Positions 33,145 to 43,169 of a stretch of 64,000 bases of DNA are shown piece by piece. A program made the position numbers and the translations under genes. Position 1 is the stretch's first letter, and each line of letters opens with the position of its first letter. The stretch is from Planctomycetaceae bacterium (lineage in GTDB: Bacteria; Planctomycetota; Planctomycetia; Pirellulales; Pirellulaceae): positions 1 to 64,000 of the forward strand of contig JAIYDN010000027.1 in assembly GCA_027487485.1 (NCBI GenBank). The letters run 5' to 3'. The notes under the pieces are model-generated. The model did not search any database. It saw only the letters and a list, made by a program, of their open reading frames with translations, and had not been told where the DNA came from.

Positions 33145-34053
33145 CTAATCGAGATCGCCAGGGACTTCGCCGCCCATGCGAGTTGCCAGGGCTTGGTAGG
33201 TTTGTAGATTGATGTTGTTGGAAATCAATCGGGTTGAGCAATCCCCCATGATGAAGTGCGTTCCGCCAGTATGGTAGCTAGAGAAATCATCGAAGTGCCC
33301 TGCTGGGCTGTTTGGGGTGTGGTCGGTTGTTCCTAAGAATCGAGCGGGCGCGGCGGACGCTTCTTCGATATAGCCGTGCCATATCGAGCCGCCAAGTTTG
33401 CTGGATCGTTCGCCGAAGATGATGGTGTTGCTGGTGCCATCGTAAAGATCGCGCATTCGAACGAAGGAGTTGCCGAAGAATGTGCCGTCGCCGCGGTAGG
33501 GGGCGTCAGCAATTTCAAGAGTTCCAAAAACGCCCACATAGTTGGAACGGGCGATTCGAAACAGCTTGTGACCTTCATCGACATTGTGAGGGTGTTCTTC
33601 GTCGTGATCATGGTCGTGGTCGTCATGTCCCTCGCCTTCGTTTTCGCCGATTTCGAAGACTGAGGCCATGGGGTCCGATGGGCAGATAAACGATGGAATG
33701 ACCGTTTCTAGAAAAGGAGTGTTCGAGGAAGCCGTGATCGGGCTCATCGTGTCCAGTTGGTTAAACACGTTGGATTGTTCCATGTAGGGAAGAATCGCTT
33801 GAGCGTAGCTCCAACCTGGTTTGGTGGTTTGTCTCCAGTCGACCCAGCCGCTTGGAAAGCGATTTGTTGCTGATTCGTAGTTCAGTGTTGCGAGACCAAT
33901 TTGCCGCATATTGTTCATGCATTGAGCTCGTCTGGCAGCTTCCCGAGCCGCTTGGACAGCAGGCAAAAGCAAGCCTACCAAGATTCCAATGATCGCGATG
34001 ACGACTAGCAATTCGACCAGGGTAAAGGCGTTTCGAGATCGCATGGTTTGCAT
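33145..34053 (-). CDS. DUF1559 prepilin-like protein with His/Asp-rich insert
   Basis: 302 residues from ATG 34053 (MQTMRSRNAF); a longer start at 34101 is less likely. GAGAAAG precedes 34053. The N terminus has the prepilin cleavage pattern, FTLVELLVVIAIIGILVGLL, followed by AVQAAREAARRAQCMNNMRQ, standard for DUF1559. Residues about 170-190 contain an unusual metal-binding-like run, GHDDHDHDHDEEHPHN. The C terminus has the HFIMGDCSTRLIS segment typical of the family. Likely exported through a type II/IV pilus-type route. Many paralogues occur in planctomycetes. Confidence 0.85.
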   Translation of the reverse strand: MQTMRSRNAFTLVELLVVIAIIGILVGLLLPAVQAAREAARRAQCMNNMRQIGLATLNYESATNRFPSGWVDWRQTTKPGWSYAQAILPYMEQSNVFNQLDTMSPITASSNTPFLETVIPSFICPSDPMASVFEIGENEGEGHDDHDHDHDEEHPHNVDEGHKLFRIARSNYVGVFGTLEIADAPYRGDGTFFGNSFVRMRDLYDGTSNTIIFGERSSKLGGSIWHGYIEEASAAPARFLGTTDHTPNSPAGHFDDFSSYHTGGTHFIMGDCSTRLISNNINLQTYQALATRMGGEVPGDLD

Positions 34054-34422
34054 GGAAGTCTTTCTCGGACTTGGGGTGAAAACAATTCTCTTAGAGAGCA
34101 TCTCTTGGATCTAAGTTCCTTACAGATGCAATTGAATTGCTGAAGCGTATTCTAGCGATTGCAAACCAATGTTGTCAACAAATTTCTTCCGATTTGAGTG
34201 TGACGCAGTGTTTGCAGGCCGATTACTCGTCAAAGGCGCTTTGGTCCACGCAAAAGTACAAGACGACCGTTGTTGGTTTAGGAGGGGTATCACCGAGGGG
34301 ACTTGCAACTTTTCTGTCGGGTTCGGTGGGACCTAATCTACGAACTACTTGGAATTGCATTACAATCCTTGCGTTCCATGTTGTTTTCAATCTTAGGTTC
34401 ACGACGGCCTACGGAGTTTTGT
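34054..34422. promoter_or_regulatory. Divergent intergenic region between DUF1559 and M16 genes
   Basis: About 370 bases between two divergent genes, so it must hold both promoters. I see no clear sigma-70 pair, repeat or small gene. Confidence 0.4.
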
Positions 34423-37197
34423 ATGTGGGGGTCTTCTTTGTTTCACTATTTCTGCACGGGCATCCAGCGATCTTTAATGCTGGTGTTTGTGTTCACGTTC
34501 CATTCACTTCAGGGGTTTTCAGAAGACAAGATGCCAACCAAAGTCGGTTCCGTCGAAGGTATTAACGAATACGTTCTCGAGAATGGTATGAAGGTGTTGC
34601 TTTTCGCTGACAAAAGTCAGCCCAAAGTCACCGTGAACTGTACGATTTTCGTAGGGTCGCGACATGAAGGGTATGGCGAGACCGGGATGGCTCACTTGTT
34701 GGAGCACATGGTTTTCAAGGGAACCGAACTGCATCCAGAGATTCCAGCTGCATTGCGTGATCGCGGTGCTGTGTTTAACGGAACGACTTGGTTGGACCGC
34801 ACCAATTATTACGAAACCTTACCAGCGTCGGACGAAAATCTCGAGTTCGCGATTCGGTTGGAAGCGGATCGCATGGTGAACAGCAAGATCCTGAACGAGG
34901 ACCTGCAAAAAGAATTCACGGTAGTGCGAAGCGAATTCGAGCGAGGGGAAAACAACCCGATTCGAGTGCTTCAGCAGCGGATGTTTTCGGCAGCCTATCA
35001 ATGGCACAATTACGGCAACTCGACGATTGGAAATCGGAGCGACATTGAACGTGTGCCGATCGATAATCTTCAAGCTTTTTATCGCAAGTATTATCGGCCT
35101 GACAACGCCATGGTGGTGATAGCTGGCAGTTTCGAAGAGGCAAAGGCACTGGAGCTGGTTCAAAAGTATTTTGGTGCTTTGCCGAAACCGAAGACTCCGA
35201 TCAGTCAGACCTATACGATCGAGCCGCCGCAAGATGGCGATCGCATTACTATGGTGCGTCGGGTTGCGGATATCCAAGTTGTCGGTGCGATGTACCACGT
35301 ACCGGCCGGTGGCAATCCTGAATATGCGGCGGTCGATCTTCTGGCCAGCATTCTGACCGACCAGCCAAGTGGTCGTCTGTATAAATCCTTGATTGAAACC
35401 AAAAAGGCAACTCAGGTCTTCGGCGGGTCGTTCGCATTGCATGATCCGGGGGTCATCACCTTCATGGCCCAAGTTCCGAAAGACAAGTCGGCCGAGGAGG
35501 CTCGGTTGGCCATGTTGGATACGTTGGAGAATCTTGCATCCAACCCCATTACTTCGGAGGAGCTGGAGCGAGCAAAGCGACAGGCATTGAACAATCGCGA
35601 GATGGCTGCTTCCAAATCGGATTCGATTGCGATTAGCCTCAGCGATTGGGCTGCTCAAGGGGATTGGCGACTTTATTTCCTGTTTCGAGATGCGATTGAA
35701 AAAGCGACGGTCGAGCAGGTTCAATTGGCGGCTCAAAAGTACTTGGTTCAGAACAATCGGACGGTTGGGATGTTTCTTCCAACTGAAAAGTCGGAACGCA
35801 TTCAGATCCCAGACACTCCGGATCTTAAAGCATTGGTAGACGGCTACACGGGACGTGAATCGATCAGCGAAGGAGAGCAATTTGATCCGACCCCTGCCAA
35901 CATCGAGCAAAGGTTGGTTCGTGGCGAATTAGATAGTGGAGTGCCATTTGCGTTCCTGCAAAAGAAGACGCGTGGTGGGACGGTGAACTTGATCATCAAC
36001 TTGCGATTCGGAGATGTGAAGTCGCTGATGGGCAAGACGGCTGCATGCGAAATGTTGGGAAGCTTGATGGACCGAGGAACAACGACCCTTTCGTTGCAGC
36101 AATTGAACGATCGCAAAGATCAGCTGAAGGCATCGATGTCTGTCTCGTCGAGTCCTCAGAATTTGAGAATCTTTGTAGAGACAAAGCGAGAAACGCTTGC
36201 GGAAGTGATCGAGCTGATTCGCGATGTGATTCGGAACCCTGCGCTTGATGAGAAGGAGTTCGCTCTACTGAGAGATAGTGTTCTGACTCAGCTTGAAAAC
36301 CAAAAGCGAGAACCAAGCACTTTGGCGGAACTTGCCGTTCGTCGCGCCCTCAGTCCGCACAAGCGAGGCGACATTCGCTATGTACCCACCGTCGAAGAGG
36401 AGATTGAAGACTTCAAGGCTCTTACGCTGGCGGACATCAAAGACATCCATGCCAAGTTTCTCTCGGGAAATGAGGGCGAGGTTGCTGTTGTTGGCGATTT
36501 TGAGCCATCGGAAGTCCAGTCCAAGCTCTCGTCAATGCTTTCGAATTGGAAGTCGCGCATCCCTTATCAGCGGGCTGCAATGTCAGCCACAACCGATATC
36601 AAGGTTCCGATGATTTCGATCGAAACACCTGATAAGGCGAATTCGGAATACTTCGCTAGCCAGCAGTATGCTCTGCGCGACGATCACCCCAAGTACCCTG
36701 CGTTGCTGATTGGCAACACGGTTTTGGGGGGCAGTTCGCTCGCTTCACGATTGGGCAATCGAGTGCGGCAAGACGAAGGCCTTTCGTATGGCGTTTCTAG
36801 TTCCTTGCGTGCCAGCCAAATCGACGAACAAGCGTCGTTGACAGTGCGAGCCATCACCAATCCGATCAACCGAGACAAACTGGTGAAAGTGATTGACGAG
36901 GAGGTACGCAAGTTCGTGAAAGATGGTATCACCGAAAAAGAACTTGCAGACAATGTGCAAGGATTCCTGCAGAATCAACGGTTATCAAGGGCCCGTGACA
37001 GCTCGCTTGCAGGGATTTTGGCAACCAATTTGTTTACTGGACGCGACATGCAGTTTTACGAAAAGCTGGAAGCAGAAGTTGCCAGCTTGACCGTCGAAGG
37101 TGTGAACGAAGCCATCAGCGAGTATGTGTCGCCGGACAATTTTGTGATTGCAACGGCTGGCGATTTTGCGCAACCCACGCCTGTTAAGCCGAAGTAA
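34423..37197 (+). CDS. Exported M16-family zinc metallopeptidase (two M16 domains)
   Basis: 924 residues from ATG 34423, chosen because CGGAG lies seven bases upstream; longer starts at 34303 and 34378 are possible. A signal peptide-like hydrophobic stretch (RSLMLVFVFTFHSLQGF) is followed by the inverted zinc motif HLLEH (about H91-H95 of this start) in GMAHLLEHMVFKG. The first half carries the active site and the second half (from about 510) is the inactive M16_C-like partner, as in pitrilysin-type clan ME enzymes. It degrades peptides, probably in the periplasm. Confidence 0.9.
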   Translation: MWGSSLFHYFCTGIQRSLMLVFVFTFHSLQGFSEDKMPTKVGSVEGINEYVLENGMKVLLFADKSQPKVTVNCTIFVGSRHEGYGETGMAHLLEHMVFKGTELHPEIPAALRDRGAVFNGTTWLDRTNYYETLPASDENLEFAIRLEADRMVNSKILNEDLQKEFTVVRSEFERGENNPIRVLQQRMFSAAYQWHNYGNSTIGNRSDIERVPIDNLQAFYRKYYRPDNAMVVIAGSFEEAKALELVQKYFGALPKPKTPISQTYTIEPPQDGDRITMVRRVADIQVVGAMYHVPAGGNPEYAAVDLLASILTDQPSGRLYKSLIETKKATQVFGGSFALHDPGVITFMAQVPKDKSAEEARLAMLDTLENLASNPITSEELERAKRQALNNREMAASKSDSIAISLSDWAAQGDWRLYFLFRDAIEKATVEQVQLAAQKYLVQNNRTVGMFLPTEKSERIQIPDTPDLKALVDGYTGRESISEGEQFDPTPANIEQRLVRGELDSGVPFAFLQKKTRGGTVNLIINLRFGDVKSLMGKTAACEMLGSLMDRGTTTLSLQQLNDRKDQLKASMSVSSSPQNLRIFVETKRETLAEVIELIRDVIRNPALDEKEFALLRDSVLTQLENQKREPSTLAELAVRRALSPHKRGDIRYVPTVEEEIEDFKALTLADIKDIHAKFLSGNEGEVAVVGDFEPSEVQSKLSSMLSNWKSRIPYQRAAMSATTDIKVPMISIETPDKANSEYFASQQYALRDDHPKYPALLIGNTVLGGSSLASRLGNRVRQDEGLSYGVSSSLRASQIDEQASLTVRAITNPINRDKLVKVIDEEVRKFVKDGITEKELADNVQGFLQNQRLSRARDSSLAGILATNLFTGRDMQFYEKLEAEVASLTVEGVNEAISEYVSPDNFVIATAGDFAQPTPVKPK

Positions 37198-37289
37198 AAA
37201 TCAGTCGAGGTGCACGTTCGTTATTGCCACGGTAAGCTTAAGGTTGCCGTAGGCTCGTACATATCGCAGGCAGAAGTAAGCTGCTTGCA

Positions 37290-37360
37290 AAACAACTCTC
37301 CCTTCTCTTCCTTTCACACTTCTCCCTTCACACTTCACACTTCCCTCCTCTCTCCCCACC
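37290..37360 (+). promoter_or_regulatory. Polypyrimidine leader before pyc
   Basis: About 70 bases almost without G, rich in CT runs such as CTCTCCCTTCTCTTCC and CTTCACACTTCACACTTCCC. It lies directly in front of pyc ATG at 37367. No Shine-Dalgarno sequence is visible there. It could be a binding tract for ribosomal protein S1 or a structural element. Confidence 0.4.
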
Positions 37361-37366
37361 AAATCC

Positions 37367-40300
37367 ATGACCAAGATTCGAAAGTTGCTCGCCGCGAACC
37401 GCAGCGAGATCGCGACACGTATTTTTCGAAGTGCGCACGAGCTGAAGATTCGGACCGTTGCGATTTATTCTCATGAAGATCGATTTGCCTTGCATCGCTT
37501 TAAGGCGGATGAGGCCTATCAGATAGGAAAGGCTGGCGAGCCGATTCGGTCGTACTTGGACATCGACGGCATTGTTCGGTTGTGTTTGGAGAATCAGATT
37601 GATGCGGTGCATCCAGGGTATGGATTTCTCTCGGAAAATGCCGATTTTGCAAAAGCGCTATTGAACGCCGGGATCACATTTGTCGGGCCAAGCGTCAAGG
37701 CGCTGGAGTTGCTTGGAGATAAGGTTGCGGCCAGGACTATTGCGAAGAAGGTTGGCGTGCCAGTCTTAGAGGGGTCAGCGCATGCGGTCCGCTCGCTCGA
37801 AGAAGCCATGGCGACGGCGAAAGCGATGGGGTATCCCATTATGCTGAAAGCATCCAAAGGGGGCGGTGGTCGAGGGATGCGAGTCGTCGAGTCGCAGGAT
37901 ACGTTGGAGTCGAATCTGGAGCAGGCTCAACGGGAATCCAAGAATGCATTTGGAAGCGATGAAGTATTCTTAGAAAAGCTGGTGGGCAAGGCACGTCATA
38001 TCGAGGTGCAGATTCTTGGGGATCAACATGGGAACATCCTTCATTTGCACGAACGCGATTGCTCGGTCCAACGCCGTCATCAAAAGGTAGTCGAAATCGC
38101 GCCAGCTCCGAACTTGAGCAAGAAGACCGCAAGCGAATTGCATGAAGCGGCAGTTGCGATCGCGAAGGAGGTCGGCTACTACTGCGCGGGGACGGTCGAG
38201 TTTCTGCTAGATACCGAATCCGACAAGTTCTATTTCATCGAAGTGAATCCACGCATTCAAGTGGAACATACGGTCACCGAAGAAGTTACCGGGATCGATT
38301 TAGTGCGCGCTCAGATATTGGTCTCTTGTGGTGATCGATTGTCGGACGAGTCCATTGGACTGAAGTCGCAGAGTGATGTTCAGGTTGTCGGGTCTGCGAT
38401 TCAATGCCGGGTGACCACGGAAGATCCAACCAATCAATTCCGACCTGATTATGGTCGCATTACGCATTACCGAAGTGCTGGCGGTTTGGGAATTCGTTTG
38501 GACGCCGGGAGTGCATTTAGTGGTGCGGTAGTCAATCCGTTCTACGATTCGCTTTTGGTCAAGGTTTCCGCTCGAGGTCGAAATCTTCGTGAAGCTGCGG
38601 GGCGCATGGAACGTTGCTTGCAAGAGTTTCGAATCCGTGGGGTCAAGACGAACATTCCATTCTTGATTTCGTTGATCACGCACGAGACGTTTTTGACGGG
38701 CGATGCGACCACGCGCATGATCGACAAGACGCCGGAGCTTTTTGAGCTGACGCGCCGTCGCGACCGCGCGACACGATTGTTGAGTTTCTTGGCAGAGACG
38801 TTGGTAAACGGAAGCAAGGCCGTCGAAGGCCAGGGGGCAACGGTGCGGCGCGAGCCTGCTGCGGTTCCTGTGGTGGATCGAACGCAACCTATTCCCGAAA
38901 GTTATCGAAGTCGGTTTTTGAAGCTTGGGGCCAAGCCATTTTGCGATTCGTTGCGGGGAAGCAAAGAGCTTTTGTTGACCGATACGACCATGCGAGACGC
39001 GCATCAATCGTTGTTGGCGACTCGCTTGCGCACTTTCGACATGTTGCAAATTGCGGACGCCTACGCTCGATTGACGCCTCAGTTTTTCAGCTTGGAAATG
39101 TGGGGCGGCGCTACCTTTGATACGTCCATGCGATTCTTGCGAGAGAGCCCTTGGCAACGTTTGGCCGACATGCGTTCCAGGATCCCGAATCTTCTTTTTC
39201 AGATGTTGCTGCGTGCGTCCAATGCAGTCGGTTACACCAATTATCCAGACAATGTTGTGGTGGCATTTGTCAAAGAGGCGGCCAGCGCAGGGGTCGATAT
39301 CTTCCGCGTGTTCGATGCTTTGAATTGGACGGACAACATGCGCATCGCGATGGATGCCGTGGTGGACTCCGGCATGATTTGCGAAGCCGCGATCTGCTAT
39401 ACCGGCGACATCTTGAATCCGAATCGGCAGAAGTACACCTTGAAGTACTATGTGGATCTTGCGAAAGAACTGGAGCGAATGGGCGCGCATATCCTGGCCA
39501 TCAAAGACATGGCAGGTTTGTGCAAGCCGATGGCAGCCAAGAAATTGGTTGCCACCTTGAAGCAAGAGATCGGCATCCCGATCCATTTTCACACGCATGA
39601 TACCGCGGGCATTCAAGCGGCTTCGATCCTGAATGCGGCTCAGGAAGGGCTTGAGATTGCCGACGGTGCGTTCGCGTCCATGTCGGGCGGCACCTCGCAG
39701 GTGAATTTGAACACGCTGGTCGAGTCGCTTCGCTACTCGGACCGAGAGAGCTCGCTACAGACCGACGCGTTGACCGAGATCTCGGAATACTGGAAGGCAG
39801 CTCGCCAGTTTTATGCACCGTTTGAAAGTGAATCTTTGGTGGCAGGTGGGGATTTGTATCAACACGAAATGCCCGGAGGCCAATACACAAACCTGTATCA
39901 ACAAGCCAAAGCGTTGGGGCTGGCGGATCAATGGTCAACCGTTTGCAAGCGGTATGCCGAGGCCAATCAGTTGTTAGGCGATATCGTCAAGGTGACACCC
40001 ACCAGCAAGGCAGTGGGGGATCTCGCGTTGTTCATGGTCGCGAATGGTATGTCGGCAGACGACGTGGTGGAAGGCAAACGCGAGATTGCGTACCCAGGGT
40101 CCGTGTTGGATTTGGTGGGTGGGATGATGGGGCAACCGCCGGGTGGCTTTCCTGCGCAGGCCAAGAAGTCGATCCTCAAGAACAATCCTGAAGTATTGAC
40201 TCGTCCGGGCGAGACGTTGCCTCCGGTTGATTTTAACGCGATCGGCGACCAGCTAGCTACGAAAATGGGTCGACAAGCGAACATGCGCGAGATCGTGACA

Positions 40301-40810
40301 AGCGCGTTGTATCCCAAAGTCTTTGACGAGTTCGTATCGCACGTCAAAAACTATGGCGATGTGTCCTTGTTGCCATCGTCCGTCTTCTTCAACGGGCCAG
40401 CCATCGGAGAGGAGTTTTCGGTGGATATTGAGCCTGGGAAGCGGCTGATCGTCAAGTGTTTGACGATCGGAGATCCACGGCCCGATGGAACCAGGACGGT
40501 CTTTTTTGAACTCAATGGACAGCCGCGAGAAGTGGAAGTTGTCGATAAGTCGATTGAGTCGAAGGCAGCAACCCGAGTGAAAGCGGATTTGGGCGATCCA
40601 ACTCATGTGGCTGCGGGGATGCCCGGCATGGTGATTGGTGTTGCGGTTACGCAAGGTGCCAAAGTCACAAAGGGACAGAAGCTTCTGTCGTTGGAAGCGA
40701 TGAAGATGGAGACGGTGATCAATGCAGAACGCGACGGCGAGATCACTCAGTTGCTTGTTCAGTCAGGCAGCCAAGTCGAAACAGGGGACTTGTTGTTTGT
40801 GTTGAAATAG
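37367..40810 (+). CDS. pyc: Pyruvate carboxylase
   Basis: 1147 residues, full length for the single-chain enzyme that makes oxaloacetate from pyruvate and bicarbonate. Biotin carboxylase: residues 1-450 with ATP-binding KASKGGGGRGMRV and EVNPRIQVEH. Carboxyltransferase: about 530-800, with DTTMRDAHQSLLATR and metal-binding HTHDTAG. The C terminus has the biotinyl lysine in SLEAMKMET. It supplies anaplerotic oxaloacetate; pckG about 3 kb downstream on the other strand could convert it to PEP. Confidence 0.97.
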   Translation: MTKIRKLLAANRSEIATRIFRSAHELKIRTVAIYSHEDRFALHRFKADEAYQIGKAGEPIRSYLDIDGIVRLCLENQIDAVHPGYGFLSENADFAKALLNAGITFVGPSVKALELLGDKVAARTIAKKVGVPVLEGSAHAVRSLEEAMATAKAMGYPIMLKASKGGGGRGMRVVESQDTLESNLEQAQRESKNAFGSDEVFLEKLVGKARHIEVQILGDQHGNILHLHERDCSVQRRHQKVVEIAPAPNLSKKTASELHEAAVAIAKEVGYYCAGTVEFLLDTESDKFYFIEVNPRIQVEHTVTEEVTGIDLVRAQILVSCGDRLSDESIGLKSQSDVQVVGSAIQCRVTTEDPTNQFRPDYGRITHYRSAGGLGIRLDAGSAFSGAVVNPFYDSLLVKVSARGRNLREAAGRMERCLQEFRIRGVKTNIPFLISLITHETFLTGDATTRMIDKTPELFELTRRRDRATRLLSFLAETLVNGSKAVEGQGATVRREPAAVPVVDRTQPIPESYRSRFLKLGAKPFCDSLRGSKELLLTDTTMRDAHQSLLATRLRTFDMLQIADAYARLTPQFFSLEMWGGATFDTSMRFLRESPWQRLADMRSRIPNLLFQMLLRASNAVGYTNYPDNVVVAFVKEAASAGVDIFRVFDALNWTDNMRIAMDAVVDSGMICEAAICYTGDILNPNRQKYTLKYYVDLAKELERMGAHILAIKDMAGLCKPMAAKKLVATLKQEIGIPIHFHTHDTAGIQAASILNAAQEGLEIADGAFASMSGGTSQVNLNTLVESLRYSDRESSLQTDALTEISEYWKAARQFYAPFESESLVAGGDLYQHEMPGGQYTNLYQQAKALGLADQWSTVCKRYAEANQLLGDIVKVTPTSKAVGDLALFMVANGMSADDVVEGKREIAYPGSVLDLVGGMMGQPPGGFPAQAKKSILKNNPEVLTRPGETLPPVDFNAIGDQLATKMGRQANMREIVTSALYPKVFDEFVSHVKNYGDVSLLPSSVFFNGPAIGEEFSVDIEPGKRLIVKCLTIGDPRPDGTRTVFFELNGQPREVEVVDKSIESKAATRVKADLGDPTHVAAGMPGMVIGVAVTQGAKVTKGQKLLSLEAMKMETVINAERDGEITQLLVQSGSQVETGDLLFVLK

Positions 40811-40883
40811 GTTTTGCCCGACTCTAGTCAATTAGAAAAGCGGATCTGAAACAACGGCGCACGTAGTTTGCGTCGAGCTTTGG

Positions 40884-40922
40884 CTGTAGCGACGTTCGGG
40901 CTTGTCCCGAATGTCGCTACAG
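40884..40922. repeat. 17-bp hairpin after pyc
   Basis: CTGTAGCGACGTTCGGG and its complement arm are separated by five bases (16 of 17 paired). REP-like. Confidence 0.6.
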
Positions 40923-40965
40923 GTTTGGCGTGCTAATTGTTCGTGCTAACCGACCGAGCTATTTT

Positions 40966-40994
40966 GCGTTCGTGGGCCTTCGGCCCACGAACGC
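40966..40994. repeat. 13-bp perfect hairpin
   Basis: GCGTTCGTGGGCC, loop TTC, GGCCCACGAACGC. REP-like, or a transcript end for pyc. Confidence 0.6.
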
Positions 40995-41139
40995 GGTCTT
41001 ATATAGGGGCAGCGTGTTAGCGCACCAAACCTGTTGCGAAGGAGGGCACGAGGCCCACCTTCGCGTTGCATGTATCCGAAAGGTGCTCTACACCAAGCGA
41101 ATCACGGTCGAAAAATTGGGGCGAAAAATAGTTGGCGGA

Positions 41140-41886
41140 GCCCAAATCAAAGGGGGCAGCCCAGCCCAAATCAAAGGGGTCAGGCTTCTTTGCCCAAATC
41201 AAAGGGGTCAGGCTTCTTTGATCGGGTTCCCATTGATTGAGTGCGATAGCCCGGTAGGGCGACATCTCCCTGCCGGCGGCGTGAGCCGCCGGACTCGGGG
41301 GGGAACAAGTTGCTCAGCCCGGAGGGCGGCACAGGGGGTTCTTGACTGACTGACCGGTGTGTCGCCCGCTGGGCTTGGTTCATTGCGCTTCAATGCACCG
41401 GTGGTTTACACCACCGGAGGGGAAATGCCGCCCGCAGGGCTAAGTGCCTGAAATTTTTCGCCCCACATTTTTCGACAGGTGCTTTTCAAGAAGAGAGAGT
41501 GGGGGGCAAGTTAGGGCACCGAACCTGTTGCGCCCAAATCAAAGGGGTCAGGCTTCTTTGATCGGGTTCCCTTTGATTGAGTGCGATAGCCCGGTAGGGC
41601 GACATTTCCCTGTCGGCGGCGTGAGCCGCCGGACTCGGGGGGGACAAGTTGCTAAGCCCAGAGGGCGGCACAGGGGATTCATGACTCACTGACCGGTGTG
41701 TCGCCCTCTGGGCTTTGTTCATTGCGCTTCAATGCACCGGTGGTTCACACCACCGGCAGGGAAATGCCGCCCGCTGGGCTGAGGGCCTGAAATTTTTCGC
41801 CCCACATTTTTCGACAGACTCTTTCCAAGAAGAGAATGGGGGCAGAACCAACGGTTCGCATGTTAGGGCACCCAGCCCGTTGCGAA
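41140..41886. repeat. About 340-bp tandem duplication of REP-like sequence
   Basis: Most of this 1.1-kb gap (40811-41918) carries no credible gene. A unit starting GCCCAAATCAAAGGGG occurs at 41192 and again at 41532, a period of 340 bases, with high similarity across the whole unit. A 28-base part of it also repeats at 41164 and 41192 and partly at 41140. Inside are palindromes such as GGCGGCGTGAGCCGCCGG and ACCGGTGGTTTACACCACCGG. The CAAATCAAAGGGGTCAGG pattern occurs near REP-associated tyrosine transposases in other bacteria. The ORFs seen here are artefacts of the repeats. Confidence 0.75.
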
Positions 41887-41918
41887 GGAGGGGACAAGAC
41901 CCACCTGCGCCTTGGGCA

Positions 41919-43169
41919 TCAAGAATCAGATTTCTCTACAAAGACACCCTGGCGACCGTCTTTGCCGTTGAGCAACAATTGATCCCCGTCGTTAACTCCG
42001 GATTGGATTTCAATCCAATCGTCTTCCTGCCGCCCAAGGGTGACGTATTGCTCAGCAAGCTTTCCGTTGACAATCTTCCACACTTTGTCGACACCCGCGA
42101 ATCGAACCAGAGCTGATAAGGGGATAACGATGGCGGTGGCTTCGGGTTCAATAACAATCAGACCTTCGGCAAACAGTCCGCTTCGTAGCTTGCCATCGGC
42201 GTTGTCGATGTTGGCTTCAAATACAAGTGACCGATTGGCGGGATCGAGGCTTGGACTGATGCGAGTGATAAAAACTGTGCGTTGCTGGTCGCTAAGATCG
42301 AAATCAAGTGAGATGCTTTGCCCAAGCTGAATTTGTTGAGCGTAACGTTCTGGTACGCTTCCTCGAAAACGAAGCACGCTGGTTCGAGCAATCGACATCA
42401 AAGCTTGGCCCGCTTGAATGTAGGTTCCCGTGGCAATGATTCGCGATTCAATAACGCCAGCGAACGGAGCCCGGATGGTGGTTTCACGTAAACGTTGGTT
42501 AGCGAGATCGCGAAGAGCGGATTGGACAGAGATCAACGCGATCTTCTCGCGGACTCCGTTTTGAGCGGACGAAAATCGAGCCGAAGCAACTCGTTCTGCC
42601 GACTCTGCAATATCAAGGTCGGTGTCGGAGATGGCGTCGCGGTTTGCTAGTTCGCGAAGACGAACCACGGCTTTTTTGGCTTCGTCCCATATGGCTCGTG
42701 CTTCACGAACGGGCGGGGCATTGTCCGTGTCCAACTTTTCGAGAGGATCGTCCGGTTTCAGGCCAACTGCTGATCGCGCCTGCAGCAACTGAGCTTCTGC
42801 TTGGCGGGCTTGCAGGACATACTCGGAAGAGTCCAATTGCACCAAGACATCATCTTTGGCGACCACGTCCCCAAGATCGACAGGCACGCTGGAGATTTGA
42901 CCGGCGACTTTGGAGCCAACGGTGGTTGTTTCATCCGCGACCAATGAGCCTTGGCACTTGAAGAGTTTTGGCCAGACTTTTGGTTGAACCGCGAATGCTT
43001 GCCCGTTGACTTGGACCATCTCAACGGGCTTCTGTTCCTTTGGGGCGTTTTCGGGGGTGCACCCGAAGCCCAGCACGAGGCCTATCGCCAAAGTGGCGAG
43101 AATTGACCTAGACGGGTAGGTTTGGCGGGAGGACCAAAAGAGCAGGCGTGTGGTCGAGAATTCTCGCAT
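41919..43169 (-). CDS. Membrane-fusion lipoprotein of an efflux system (HlyD/AcrA family), orphan
   Basis: 416 residues from ATG 43169 (the longer ORF to 43325 is unlikely). A lipoprotein signal ends at LGFGC. The core shows the usual MFP order: lipoyl-like half VGSKVAGQISSVPVDLGDVV, a coiled-coil hairpin rich in QA and RARE repeats, the second half with IRAPFAGVIESRIIATGTYI, and a beta-barrel. It would link an inner-membrane pump to an outer channel. No RND or ABC pump gene is adjacent: downstream are only repeats and upstream is an unrelated phosphoesterase. Confidence 0.85.
   Translation of the reverse strand: MREFSTTRLLFWSSRQTYPSRSILATLAIGLVLGFGCTPENAPKEQKPVEMVQVNGQAFAVQPKVWPKLFKCQGSLVADETTTVGSKVAGQISSVPVDLGDVVAKDDVLVQLDSSEYVLQARQAEAQLLQARSAVGLKPDDPLEKLDTDNAPPVREARAIWDEAKKAVVRLRELANRDAISDTDLDIAESAERVASARFSSAQNGVREKIALISVQSALRDLANQRLRETTIRAPFAGVIESRIIATGTYIQAGQALMSIARTSVLRFRGSVPERYAQQIQLGQSISLDFDLSDQQRTVFITRISPSLDPANRSLVFEANIDNADGKLRSGLFAEGLIVIEPEATAIVIPLSALVRFAGVDKVWKIVNGKLAEQYVTLGRQEDDWIEIQSGVNDGDQLLLNGKDGRQGVFVEKSDS

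Noticed and set aside
38300-39616. 438-codon ORF antisense to pyc
   Set aside because: The + strand encodes a complete pyruvate carboxylase; the antisense frame has no recognisable domain.
41017-41722. Several ORFs of 60-80 codons in the repeat region
   Set aside because: They occur in both repeat copies on both strands and follow the repeats, not coding constraint.
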